Origin: Sthenelais limicola
Taxonomy: Eukaryota > Annelida > Polychaeta > Phyllodocida > Sigalionidae
Assembly: GCA_942159475.1 (NCBI GenBank)
Contig: OW804102.1
Coordinates: 31,254,873-31,318,872, forward strand
Direction of reading: 5' to 3'
Length of the DNA: 64,000 nt
Shown: positions 37,651 through 48,474 of the stretch, piece by piece
How the letters are laid out: each line of letters begins with the position of its first letter
How positions within the stretch are numbered: position 1 is the stretch's first letter
Made by a program: the position numbers and the translations under genes
Notes under the pieces: model-generated
What the model was told of the DNA's origin: nothing
Databases searched by the model: none
Seen by the model: the letters and a program-made list of their open reading frames with translations, nothing else

Positions 37651-37663
37651 CCACCAGGGGGCG
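37651..37663 (+). promoter_or_regulatory. CTCF-like motif in left TIR (outer)
   Basis: CCACCAGGGGGCG matches the core of the bilaterian CTCF motif (CCACNAGGGGGCGC-type). Its mirror is at 42558-42570. Confidence 0.45.
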
Positions 37664-38014
37664 TTTTTTTGTGTTTTTTTCTGTATTTTTTTAAAACACT
37701 TAAGTTCACTTACAGTTTGAATCTAGCTTTATCCATTTAATTACAAGGGATTGATATGGTCCTAAACTGCTTGAAATGGGCTTCAATTTGATATATAAAA
37801 CATGTCTCTATGTTAATAATAAAAGAAGTTATGATTTTTCAAAAAATAAATTCGGCCAGTGGTGTAGGTTGCGGCCGCGTGCCTGCAGAGGCAAGATTTT
37901 CACTTTTTTACAAGATTGGCTCATCTGACAGCTTAGACTTCATTAACTTTTTTGTTCAACTCATAGAGCTCTTCAATTCTAAACCTTGTGTTGTATTTTC
38001 TTATCAATTATCAG

Positions 38015-38028
38015 CCACCAGGGGGCAC
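38015..38028 (+). promoter_or_regulatory. CTCF-like motif in left TIR (inner)
   Basis: CCACCAGGGGGCAC, same core as the outer site, about 365 bp further in. Its mirror is at 42193-42206. Confidence 0.45.
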
Positions 38029-38117
38029 TTTTGTCCCAAATTTCACTTGTTTCCACTTACTCTTTAGTTTTAGGTTGCAAGGAATCCATTTTCCTCAGTC
38101 ATTATTCTATTCCAACT

Positions 38118-38869
38118 GTATTTGTAAGGTCACAATCCAATATGGCCACTACAGAGTACAACAAATCTAATATCTCAGGTCCTGTTTGCATCACATCTAT
38201 ATGGTGTAGTACATAATGAAGTCTGTGTTTCTTCTTTTTACCTTTTTCAGTCTCAGCCCCAATATAAGGATCAATATACAAAAATGACACTTGAAATAGT
38301 TAAGAGACATGCTGCATTATAGGTTTCTATTAAAAAAATATGCATTCTTTCAAAAATAACCTCAGCAATTAACAAAATGTATACAAAAATGCTTAAACTT
38401 GGCTGAAATAATGGACATATCCTTGTCTGTGCACTATGTATTTTCCATTATCTATCCATAAATGACATCATTGGAGAGAGAAAATCCTGAGCTGATCAAA
38501 TTTTTTGTTTGGGACCATTTTAGACTGTATGACAATTAAATTAGTGGTATTGAGAAAGCACAAATTTGAAGGCCAATTGAAAACCCCAGGGTGCTCTCTC
38601 TGAGGTTGGGGTGATAAGGCCACTCATCTATAAATAGCCTGCCCCACCACCACCTGTCCACTCTCTAGTACTCCATGGTTGGGGAAAGAGAACTTTCTAT
38701 CTCTGACTGAAGACTATTATAGGTGCTACACAAACCAGTATTGCCCCTGTTTTGCCTTTATACTCCAGTACATTATATCTATACAGTATACATTATATGT
38801 ATACAGTATATATATAGTATATATAAGTACTTCATCCCACCATTTATTAGACTTAGTTTCTTTTCTTAG
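38118..38869 (+). other. Transposon 5' untranslated / upstream exon region
   Basis: Between the left TIR and the transposase frame. It ends in an acceptor-like tract, TTTCTTTTCTTAG at 38857-38869. The transposase frame has a stop (TAG 38867-38869) at that AG and is open immediately after it, so the protein probably begins in an unlocated upstream exon in this region. TATA-like runs (TATATATAGTATATATA) lie at 38805-38825. Confidence 0.45.
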
Positions 38870-41068
38870 GGCTGTCAAACACATGTATTTGTATGGTTGC
38901 AATTAGCACCAGGTTGTATCTTGAACCAAGCCACCATAATACTCAAAGATATGGCCTGGTGTTTGGCTAAATTTGATCAGTCGAAGGATGGAAAACTTCA
39001 CGCTACATCCTCTACTCAAATGATGCCATCCTGGGCGTCCTTCAATTCAGCTGTATCAGAAAGAGAGTTACAAGAAATGAATGTAGGATTCATCCCTGTC
39101 ATCCCATACCCTGTGACTGAGTATGCTACAGTGTATACAGCATTAAAAAATTTCCAAAGTATTTTGTCCCAGCTTGATCAAACACATCTAGCACTAACAT
39201 GTGATGAAGGAGTGTATCACATTGCAAGGGAAATTATGTTGCTCAGACCTGCTGAATTCAATGACATTGTCATCTGCATTGGATCTTTTCATATGATCAA
39301 GGTCCTAATTGGTTGCATTGGGAAATATCTCGCTGGAAGTGGAGCAGAAAGCATATGGACTGAAAACACAGTGTTTGGAATCAATGTTGTGGAATCGGTT
39401 TTAAGTGGTAAGAACTACAGCCGAGCATTAAAGGGAATGCTACTTCTTTCTGAAGCAATGGAGAGATTGTTATGGGGCCAGTTTTTTCAGTCAAAAGAAG
39501 TAATAGAGTATGGACATGTGCTTCAATCCCTGCAGAAGCTGAAACAAAATGTGGCTGACAAGTGTAGACAGGAGAGCAGAGCCAGTGTTCAGGCCTTCAT
39601 TGAGTCATCAAGCAGCCTTTTCCAGGATTTTCAGGCCTTCAAGCAGGCTCAAAGATCTAAAAGTGAGACCTTTGCATATTGGTGCAATTTTATTGAAATG
39701 GTTGGTCTTCTTAAAGACCTTGTCTGGGCTGATCGAGAAGGAGACTGGAGCCTCCATCTGCACACGGTACAAAGTATCCTTCCATTGTTTGCTGCTTTCG
39801 ACCGTGTCAACTATTTACGTTGGTGTTCAGTTTATCTTGAAGATATGAGAGGGCTCCCACTAAAAGCTCCTGACATTCATACAGCATTTCTTGAAGGAAA
39901 GTTTGTTGTGAAACGAAGTCCAGGCATATTCAATGCAGTTGGGGCAGATATGTGCCTTGAGCAAACAATCAATCGGTCCCAAAAGAGTAGTTCTGGAATC
40001 ATTGGTTCTTCTAAGAGGAAAAGTTTTGTGGCTCAATGGGAAATCATCTACCATGAAATGTTGGCAGTGAGCAACCTTCAGCGAGAGTTGAGTTGTATCC
40101 AACCAAACCATTATGAGGTCAATCATGAGTTTCAGAAATCCCTCACTGCTACATATGAAGCTCATGTAGGAAACATGATGTCCTATGTTGAATATCATGA
40201 AAATCCATTCAACATCACGTCTAACACTGAACATGCTCTGCATAACATTCTAACTCAGGAAATCATGAGTGCAGAAATCCGTGAGCAGATGTTGAATGTC
40301 AAGAATATTGGGGCCGAAAAGTATGCCAAATTCCGCCATGAAGTTTTTGTTGACAGAACTAGAAAGATTTCAGATACAATACACAGGACAAACCTCAAGA
40401 CGTTTAAAAGCCTCCATTCCAAACAGAAATTTGTCCAAGTCAAAAAGAAAGGACAGACCAAAGAGCTGGGTCGGTCACATAAACTCCTTGATATTGCACA
40501 TGTCAGAGGATATGATACCAAGGAACTTTTCAAATATGAGTTGGTATCACGTAGCACCTTATTTGATGAGGATGGACTCATGACAAAGCCAACCAAAAGT
40601 GACCTCATGCATGAACTGGAAAAATTAATTCCAAAAGAGGACAATCCTTTGCCTCCTCCACTAAGTCAAAGTACTTGTATTGTGGATGTCATGGCATATT
40701 TGCGGAGAATAAGATTTTCCACACTCAAAACATTTGGTCAAATGTGTGAGAGCTTTGGACAAATGATTCAAGGGATATGTAAGAATGCATCATGCATTGA
40801 CTTTGTTTTTGATTCATATATAACTGGCTCAGTCAAGGATTCAGAGAGACAGCGAAGAGCAAAATCAAAGGCAATTGAGCTCAGTTCTATTGCTATGGAC
40901 ACACCTCTCCCTATCAATATGGAAGCATTTTGGGCATCCATCACAAACAAGGCAAAGCTGCAGATGCTGCTAGCTGACTGGCTCACCAGAAATGCAGGGA
41001 AGTTTCCCAATGAAGAAATAGTTATTGGTGGGATGCTTGACTACAAGTCAGTCTACAAGCAATATTAG
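38870..41068 (+). pseudogene. Transposase-like ORF A (DDE-type), frameshifted at its end
   Basis: Open frame of about 730 codons from a splice-acceptor-like site to TAG at 41066. Numbering from the TTG at 38897, a strand ending LALTCDEGVY (D103) is followed by DIVICIGSFHMI (D123, H132) and IWTENTVF (E156), plausibly the first catalytic positions of an RNase-H-fold transposase. A mixed helical region follows, then a C-terminal part (about residues 620-710). Similar uncharacterised proteins with a G-FH motif occur in many invertebrate and fish genomes. The protein continues in another frame from about 41025: residues EEIVIGG should run on into ORF B, so a one-base insertion in the run GGTGGG near 41029-41034 is likely. 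No ATG start is convincing. Confidence 0.75.
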
Positions 41069-41915
41069 GATAAAGCATTCTGTGCAGGAAAAGGTTCCTG
41101 AGCTTGATTCTGATACAGAAGAAGCTGATTACCGCATTATACCACATGCAATGGAGGCAATAAAGAGGGGGAAGAAAACGGTAATCATCTTATCAGCAGA
41201 CACAGATGTAATGGTCCTTTGCCTGTACTACTGGAAATCCTTCAATTGCCATGGCCTTCAAGAGATGTGGATGAGAGCTGGTGTAGGAAATACAACCAGG
41301 TATCTCCCTCTTCATTCTCTAGCACATACCATTGGACCACTCTGTCAAGTCCTTCCAGCTGTGCATTGTCTAACAGGATGTGACATTACAAGCAAGTTTG
41401 GTACTAAAGGTGCAGCACTAAAAGCAGGTCCTCTAGAACACCTTCAGGGATTTGGTAAAAATCCCTTCCATCACAAATTGGAGGAGGAAATTACCAAGGC
41501 TGAAAATTACCTGGTACATGTGCTAAAACGAACAACTGAGTCCAAAAACATGGATGAGCTTTGGTATTCATTGTACCTGCAGAGTAAATCCATAACATTG
41601 GACCAACTTCCACCAACAAGTTATTCCACAAGAGGACATATTTTGCGGGCATTCTATGCTGCATATGAAATGGTCAATTGTTTGGATAAGTTGTCATTGG
41701 AACCCTCTTCATTTGGCTTTGAATCATCTGACGGACTGGTGCTCCCTTCAAAATACATACGTATTCTTCCTGAAGACTTTCCAGAGGCCTGCACTTGTCA
41801 AAAGTGTGCAACATCAAGATGTGGATGTAGAAAACAAGGGCTAGCCTGTTGCAAATTTTGTAAATGCAAACATCTGGAGGAATCAGGCTGCAAGAATCCA
41901 TATAACGCCAAATGA
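41025..41915 (+). pseudogene. Transposon ORF B: PIN/XPG-like nuclease motifs and Cys-rich end
   Basis: 296-codon frame overlapping ORF A by 44 nt, in the next frame, ending TGA 41913-41915. Acidic motifs are spaced as in PIN/FEN-type nucleases: EEAD (32-35), LSADTDVMVL (57-66) and HCLTGCDITSKFG (114-126, D120). A C-terminal cluster of ten cysteines (256-289, CTCQKC...CGC...CC..CKC...C) suggests zinc binding. There is no separate start; the first residues are most simply the continuation of ORF A after a frameshift. Programmed frameshifting cannot be excluded but no clear slippery heptamer is seen. Confidence 0.72.
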
Positions 41916-42103
41916 CAGCATTGTGCATGGTACAGATGCCATTATGTTAAACATTTTGTATAATGTTAGCTCAAACCTCATTTATTATGGGTTCTTGTGC
42001 AAAATTACTATGTGAAATAGAGAACTAATGAGTAAGTGAAAATGAGCAGTTAAGGACAAAACTGCCCGCTGGTGACTGGTTATTGATAACAGAATACAAC
42101 ACA
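41916..42103 (+). other. Transposon 3' untranslated segment
   Basis: AT-rich sequence between the ORF B stop and the right TIR. It includes a diverged partial duplicate of the TIR interior (about 42050-42100, with the GGTTATTGATAACAGAATAC region). No AATAAA is obvious. Confidence 0.5.
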
Positions 42104-42192
42104 AGTTGGAATAGAATAATGACTGAGGAAAATGGATTCCTTGCAACCTAAAACTAAAGAGTAAGTGGAAACAGGTGCAATTTGGGACAAAA

Positions 42193-42206
42193 GTGCCCCC
42201 TGGTGG
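42193..42206 (-). promoter_or_regulatory. CTCF-like motif in right TIR (inner)
   Basis: GTGCCCCCTGGTGG on the plus strand, the inverted partner of 38015-38028. The left pair is on the plus strand and the right pair on the minus strand, a convergent layout around the transposase gene. Confidence 0.45.
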
Positions 42207-42557
42207 CTGATAATTGATAAGAAAATACAACACAAGGTTTAGAATTGAAGAGCTCTATGAGTTGAACAAAAAAGTTAATGAAGTCTAAGCTGTCAGATGA
42301 GCCAATCTTGTAAAAAAGTGAAAATCTTGCCTCTGCAGGCACCCGGCCGCAACCTACACCACTGGCCGAATTTATTTTTTGAAAAATCATAACTTCTTTT
42401 ATTATTAACATAGAGACATGTTATATATATCAAATTGAAGCCCATTTCAAGCAGTTTAGGACCATATCAATCCCTTGTAATTAAATGGATAAAGCTAGAT
42501 TCAAACTGTAAGTGAACTTAAGTGTATTAAAAAAATACAGAAAAAAACACAAAAAAA

Positions 42558-42570
42558 CGCCCCCTGGTGG
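42558..42570 (-). promoter_or_regulatory. CTCF-like motif in right TIR (outer)
   Basis: CGCCCCCTGGTGG on the plus strand, the inverted partner of 37651-37663. Confidence 0.45.
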
Positions 42571-44919
42571 TTGTTCATGATGGTTCTGCAAAAAAATTTT
42601 ATTTAAAAAAATCAACATTCCTAAAGACTATAATCTCACAAAGTTTCATTGGAATAGATTCAATCTTTCATTTTCAAATACTTGATCCAAATAATTGGGG
42701 CTAATCCACGGCTATCAAACTTCAATCGCAATTTCCCAACTTATGCCCATGATTCAGAACTGTCACCCTCGATTTTATTTCATCCCAGGGTACCCTCTAA
42801 ATGATTCTGGAGAGAAAGTTAGTGCATTCAGACTTGCACACGGAATCACCCCCAGCCCCTGTACTATACCTTGAAATAGAGCTCAATGGTATCTAATGGC
42901 TAAGGTACTTTGCCAAACGTTGCGACAATTAAGCTACGTGAGATTTAACGAGGGAGATAGCCTTCCTAGGCACAACGTGCACGACAGAATCAATGGGCGA
43001 CTATTCAAACCCACACATTCCTAAACATACACATTTTATTTCTTTTATAATCTTATTATTAAAGGAAATCGTTATAAAATTTACAAACATTAGGTATTTG
43101 TTCAAATAACTTACTTATCGATTACAATAAGATTGGATGTCTTAATTATTGATGACTGCAACTTGTTTACACCATTGGTCAGACCTAACCACAGCTCAAA
43201 GTCTCGAAAAAAATATTTGCTGTAAATAATGACTAGAGGAGAATTGGCAGAATTAGTACTACCACAATGGCACAAACCTTAATAGTCTTCCATAAGTTCG
43301 AGAGCACCCACCCTCATTGGGAATAACATTTCTAATTTAAGAGATCCAGTAAATGGAACGTAACAAGAAACTGTAGTCGAAGACCAAGTGCCTAAAACCG
43401 AAAAGTGAAGAAACTTAATATTTTGTCTGGCCTAAATTTTCTATGGTAAAATATACGAGAGAAAAACTGATTATTTACACTTGCCTGGGTTTTAATACTG
43501 TAAAACCTACAAGTATAGTCTGATGCAAAGGTGCATAAAATTGGGGCACAATATCCGCAATGTCACTCACAAAGGTGGGAGGGGACATTACCTAGTGTGC
43601 CTCTGGCAATTTGTGCCAAACTTCAAAGAGAATTCAGGATTTTCTCACACTTTACCCAATCCCTCTAAAGCTTGATATTGATCTCATTGGGGAAATAGTA
43701 AGTCAGAAGAAGCGAATTTAAAGCTTTTCTATTGTGGGGGGAAATCTCCGAGATTGGCATCAGGCAAGTGGACAAAGTCTGGGATCGTTAGAAATGATAG
43801 AGGATTTGTGTTTATATACACTCCATTGCTCAGTTCTTAATCAAGCGATATTGCATCCAAGTTAAAATCCAGCTTCGGAATATTTGAGAAAGTTTTATTT
43901 GATTTCATCTTAAGATAATTTTCAATTTTACCCGTTTTCTTTGTCCGAAAATGAAAGAAAAGTTGTAGTTCAATAAAAAAAAACTCTCTTCTTGAATTCA
44001 AAAGTTTGTTTGGGGTTTTAACAATGCTTTCATCCATGACAAAAATTTCGAGTTAGTTGAAAATCCAAATGCATTGAGGGTAAGATTACAAAAGATGGCA
44101 GTAAATCAATCTATAACCACTGTTTTATATGGAAACACAAGATACAGGTTATACAACGAAAAGTGTATGGTTTCCCTCTATCTTTTTAGAGACAATCATT
44201 TCTTGCAAGTTGGAAATTAAACGAGGAAGGGTGAAGTTTGATTTTAATTTTAATTCAGAGGAGGACACCACAAGGGGTATCGAGATTAAACCACACATCT
44301 CGTTTATTCTCGCCCACACTTCTCGTGGTGGACGAGACTTAATTATCAGTCAAAAGATCTCAAAACTAAATCACGTCCATGCAAGTCCCCTATCACATAT
44401 GGCTGAATTAGGCCAGCGTTACTACTTTAAAGTCTTCTGTAACTTAATCTCGATGATAACTCTGTGATGAATAGCATCGCTATTCATATGCACGTCAAGC
44501 TATGAGGTAAATCTGAATATATATAAAATGTGTACAAAGCGGGGAGACGCGCAATCAAAGGCCATCGTTGATCTAGTCACCCTACACAGACAATTTACTG
44601 TCCTTTATTCATATCAGCTTGCTCAATTTACTCAACTGTAACTGGTTTTTCATTGGGTCTATCTTTTATTATTAAGACTCACTATATATTAGTTTTCAAT
44701 AATATTGGAAGGATATTTGAAACCTTCCAACCAATATTTATTTGGATATACCATATGGCAAAGAGTGTATGCGTTCAACCGAAGGCGAAATTGAGCAAAA
44801 GCTGGTCGCAACCAACTGGAAGACCTCACGTAGAAGACTTCCAAGTTCTCAATCACCATATTTCATATTTCGTCATAAAAATACAAGATATCAAACGTCA
44901 AAAGCATACATGTGTAGAA

Positions 44920-45150
44920 GCCAGTGTTTTCTTATGGTGGTCTATACTCCCAAAGAGATCTCGAGCGGTTTTCGTTGATGCTGTTTTTGTTTGTTGATCA
45001 TCTTGTGTGGTTATTATCTCGACTTGAAGACTTGTCTACGATGCACAATGTTCCCCCAATAACTAATCATGGGTAAATCGAAATAAAATAAAGAAACTTA
45101 TTTCATGTCAATGATATACAATATTCAACATTTTGAAGTAAAAACACCAT
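44920..45150. repeat. Duplicated segment, copy 1
   Basis: TGGTCTATACTCCCAAAGAG, TTTTCGTTGATGCTGTTTTTG and TCAATGATATACAATATTCAAC recur in order at 47575-47735. Confidence 0.7.
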
Positions 45151-45687
45151 TTCAACATCATATTTTTTTTGCTAAATATTTGTATGCCAGATTTTAACTG
45201 AATCTATCCCAGGAGGCACTGTAAGAGGCGCAGTAAGGCATGCAAATCCCCTATTTTGGACCAATACCTCAGCTGCTGAACCAATTACTAGACCCCCTGA
45301 TATATGAGCGACTGTCTTCTTTATAGGCAATATTGCGTCTTCCCTTCAATTTTAACTCGTTGATAAAGACAATTTACCAAGCAGATAAAGAGTGGCTATC
45401 CACATATGCTTTACAAACAACCTCTTCCCTGACAGCTACAGGATAATGATCCTCAACCAATATATACATAACTTTGATCAAATGCATGCCTTTTATTGCC
45501 TACAATAGCTAAATAAACTATATGTATATATCACTGACGAGAAATGAGCTTTTTGTCAAATATGCCCCAACTGTTCATAAGGTAGTGTTTATCCACTTAG
45601 GCTCCCGATTTATGGGCGTTGTATCCCGTATTGTACTTTAGCGTCTTTTCTAACAAAACAAAAATGTGAGTTTCCGGTTCATTACGC

Positions 45688-45724
45688 ACGCCCCCCCCCC
45701 CCCCCCCCGCAACACACACACACC
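45688..45724. repeat. Poly-C run with (CA)n
   Basis: About 20 C followed by GCAACACACACACACC. Confidence 0.9.
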
Positions 45725-47265
45725 GCCTCCTCCTAAAAAAGTTAAGAGCTAACCAGAAACCAGAATTATTTTTATGAAATAACCACCCCCTACCTAGTTT
45801 TCAGCTGACACCAATGTTTTCCATTGGAAAGATTTGCTTCTGAACATGCATGGCTTAGAAGCATCTAAAACTAAAATTCTTCAACAAAAACCTTTGTGTA
45901 AACACCATGATTATGATATATCGGCAGCTCTTATATAATAGTCTATTGGAATCAAATGTGTTACGCTTGCTGTCAATCAGAAACGTCAGGAAAGGAACAC
46001 AAAATTGAGAATTTCCCAGCAAGCGACCCAGTGAGGTCAGTCGTAGGGAAACGCGAGTAATAGGGGGGTTGCATTAGTACCGACAGAAGGCTTCTACATT
46101 GCAGGCCAGCCGTGTGTATTATGGGTGATATCGTGGCCCTGATTTCTATAGTATAGAGGATTTGGGTGCGTGTGTGTGAGGGGGGGGGGGGTTGAAGGGG
46201 AAAACGAATGACTGAAGAAACTTGAATGATCTCTACTGCCTAAATAAAAAGAACAAGCGATGGCACAGTCGTCCAACCGGGTAATAGATGCAAAACCCGC
46301 TATTCATGCACCCCGGCCACCCTGCCTGAGGGGTTTATTAGACGACCCTGGAGAGATGTGTTTTGTTGTGGTGACAACGGACGGGTTGTCAGGGCAACCG
46401 GTGTGGTGTGTCTGGGGGTGTGGTGGAGCGAAGCAATCACGCAACCCACACAATCAGATCATTATGATGAAATGTACATGCGTTAAACACAGCTAGAGGG
46501 GCGTGTACTCATGGTTTTAGGGTGGGAGGGTGGGCGGGGCAGTGAGGTAGGGGGCGGGGGGAGGGGTAGGGTAGGAGTTAGGGTGAATGAACTTACATAC
46601 AAGCTCTAATCTGACAAGAAGTACCATTTCTATGGGAATGGGTTTTTTTTGCAAAGACACCTATTTATTTAATTTATATCATAAGAACATAACCCCACCG
46701 ATACTGGCTCAGTATTGTACTTGTGTAAACATGGGAACTAAAGAAAAGAATAGCACCAGGTGATAGATCTATGTACTGTACTACATTACATATATAAATG
46801 TACACTAAAATTATTGGTATAGTTTCAAAATAGTTCATTATGTCTACTCCCTTCAGAGTCACCTCTTTGGCTTAAATTAACTTATATTCATGAATATATC
46901 AATCAAACTCCAGGAGGTATCAAATTTATCAAATAAGATCGCAATTTTTCAGGAGGATGGGAGGCCTTGAGAGGGGGAGGGCGGCGGTTGCTTTACGCCC
47001 AGGAAGAGGAGAATTTTTCCAGCAATGCACTGAACTGGCACTGGGTAGGGAACCAAGTTTTAACAATAGGAATGAAGACTGCTCACTCAAACCTACATTC
47101 ATTCTGAATTGTCTGACATTGTAAAATCGATAAACGATGTCCGCTCACTGATCAATAGGGGTTAAAAACTGGTAGTCATTAGCATACATAATTAAGTAGA
47201 GGATGATGGAGTGAGTCCCTCCCTTCATGGCTGCAATTCTAAATCAAGACCTGGTAGGTCAGGTT

Positions 47266-47468
47266 CAGTCTAGGCTCAGAGTAGAGAGGAGTCCCTCCAA
47301 ACTGAGGGAAAGCGTCCCTCCAAACTAAGGGAAAGCCTCTCGCCCCAAACCGCGAAATACCATTACGATCCAATTAGGATGCTTACTCCAGGGCCAGGAT
47401 AGAAGCCATTAGCGCAGTAGGCGTCCACTCAATGACATACCGTTCTTATCTGATCTGAGCCTAGACTG
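47266..47468 (+). mobile_element. MITE-A copy 7 (CTCAGAG subfamily)
   Basis: CAGTCTAGGCTCAGAGTAGA start and GAGCCTAGACTG end. The segment GTCCCTCCAAACT-AGGGAAAG is tandemly doubled. Confidence 0.88.
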
Positions 47469-47574
47469 GGTTAGGTTAGTATAAGAGATGATTGTATATT
47501 TCAAACATTTAGAATTACTTGTTTTTTTCTTCATAGAAATAAAAAATATATCAAATCAAAAACCTACAAGCCAG

Positions 47575-47735
47575 AGTTTTTCTTATCGTGGTCTATACTC
47601 CCAAAGAGAACAATTTTCGTTGATGCTATTTTGTTTGTTTGTTCTTGTTGAAGGGGGCAAGAAAATCAAAATAGGAACATAAAGCTTATTTCATTTCAAT
47701 GATATACGGTATTCAACAATTTGAAATAAAAACAA
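47575..47735. repeat. Duplicated segment, copy 2
   Basis: Same order of blocks as 44920-45150: TGGTCTATACTCCCAAAGAG, TTTTCGTTGATGCTATTTTG, TCAATGATATACGGTATTCAA. It has a shorter middle. Confidence 0.7.
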
Positions 47736-48169
47736 AAACAAAACTAAGCCTTGACATTGTCTACTAATACTTTGTATCTACTGATATTTTTCAGAAAAAA
47801 TGTGTGTGTGTGTGGGGGGGGGGATTAAGTACTTCACCTATGGAACCTCTCATATGTAGACAAGGTCAAAATGATCTAGACAGACATTAAATAGCTTGAC
47901 ATCCCCCAGACAAATCCTCCTCTTAGTCCTCTAATTTAACGCTCTACATCATTTCTATAAATGTCAACAAAAAGCACTAAAGCTTTTCTTCTTCTTTTTA
48001 TAAATAAAAAAATACTAAAATGCATATGAACAAGAGACGAGTGTATTGTGTGGATATTTGGGGCAGGCAGTGTCACGCCATTATATCACGCTTTATATGA
48101 GACACAACAATCAGAAGTTGATCCTGAAGTATATTGAAAAGGCTTGGGGGAGTAGTAGTAGTAATAGTA

Positions 48170-48220
48170 GGGGGGCGACGGGGGGGGGGGGGAGACGGGG
48201 GGGGGGGCGAGGGGGGTGAC
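48170..48220. repeat. Poly-G tract
   Basis: G runs separated by single A/C bases, potential G-quadruplex sequence. Confidence 0.85.
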
Positions 48221-48293
48221 AGTTGGTCTAGTCCTATACATACATGATACACCATCTAACAGTCTACCATAATCACGGGGAAAAAAGCCCAGT

Positions 48294-48474
48294 CAGTCTA
48301 GGCTCAGAGTTGAGAGAGTACCTCCAAACTGAGCCTCTCGCTTCTTACCGCAAAATGCCATGATAGTCCTATTTAGGATGCCTACTCCAGTTCCAGGAAA
48401 GCCAATAGCGCAGTAGGCGTCCAATCACTGACATACCATTCTTATCTGATCTGAGAGGCTGTGAGCCTAGACTG
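48294..48474 (+). mobile_element. MITE-A copy 8 (CTCAGAG subfamily)
   Basis: CAGTCTAGGCTCAGAGTTGA start and GTGAGCCTAGACTG end, with intact paired termini. It is followed by GGGTTAGGTTAGTA, as is copy 7, so part of the flank is shared as well. Confidence 0.88.

Larger units (their letters stand above)
37365..38117 (+). repeat. Left terminal inverted repeat of the transposon
   Basis: About 753 bp matching the reverse complement of 42104-42855. It contains two CTCF-like CCACCAGGGGGC cores (37651, 38015), T-rich tracts and a GCGGCCGCGTGCCTGC patch near 37871. The end at 37365 is where pairing with the right arm stops. Short open frames inside are mirrored exactly in the right arm and are not genes. 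Confidence 0.9.
37365..42855 (+). mobile_element. 5.49-kb DNA transposon with ~750-bp TIRs, Academ-like
   Basis: Bounded by long terminal inverted repeats starting CTGGGGGTGATTCCGTGTGC at 37365 and ending with its reverse complement at 42855. The interior codes for a DDE-type transposase-like protein and a PIN/XPG-like nuclease part with a Cys-rich end. TIR arms differ at roughly ten positions over 750 bp, so the copy is young. No clear target-site duplication is visible next to the paired ends. From memory, a transposase joined to an XPG-like nuclease and a Cys zinc cluster is typical of the Academ superfamily (AcademX-type); this label needs a profile search. It sits in intron 1 of Dixin in the opposite orientation. 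Confidence 0.8.
42104..42855 (-). repeat. Right terminal inverted repeat of the transposon
   Basis: Inverted copy of 37365-38117 with about ten substitutions or small indels. Examples are GGCCGG against GGCCGC, and CACCTG against CACTTG. The two CTCF-like cores are at 42193-42206 and 42558-42570 in the opposite orientation. Inside the arm (42060-42100) a diverged extra partial copy of its internal segment follows, with a degraded GCCCGCTGGTGAC core. Confidence 0.9.

Noticed and set aside
37810..38067. Open frame with an identical partner at 42154-42411
   Set aside because: Both are the same stretch of the terminal inverted repeat. There is no coding signal beyond that identity.
38897..41915. 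The large plus-strand frames as a host gene nested in Dixin
   Set aside because: They lie between 750-bp inverted repeats and have transposase/nuclease-type motifs and a frameshift, so they belong to a mobile element.
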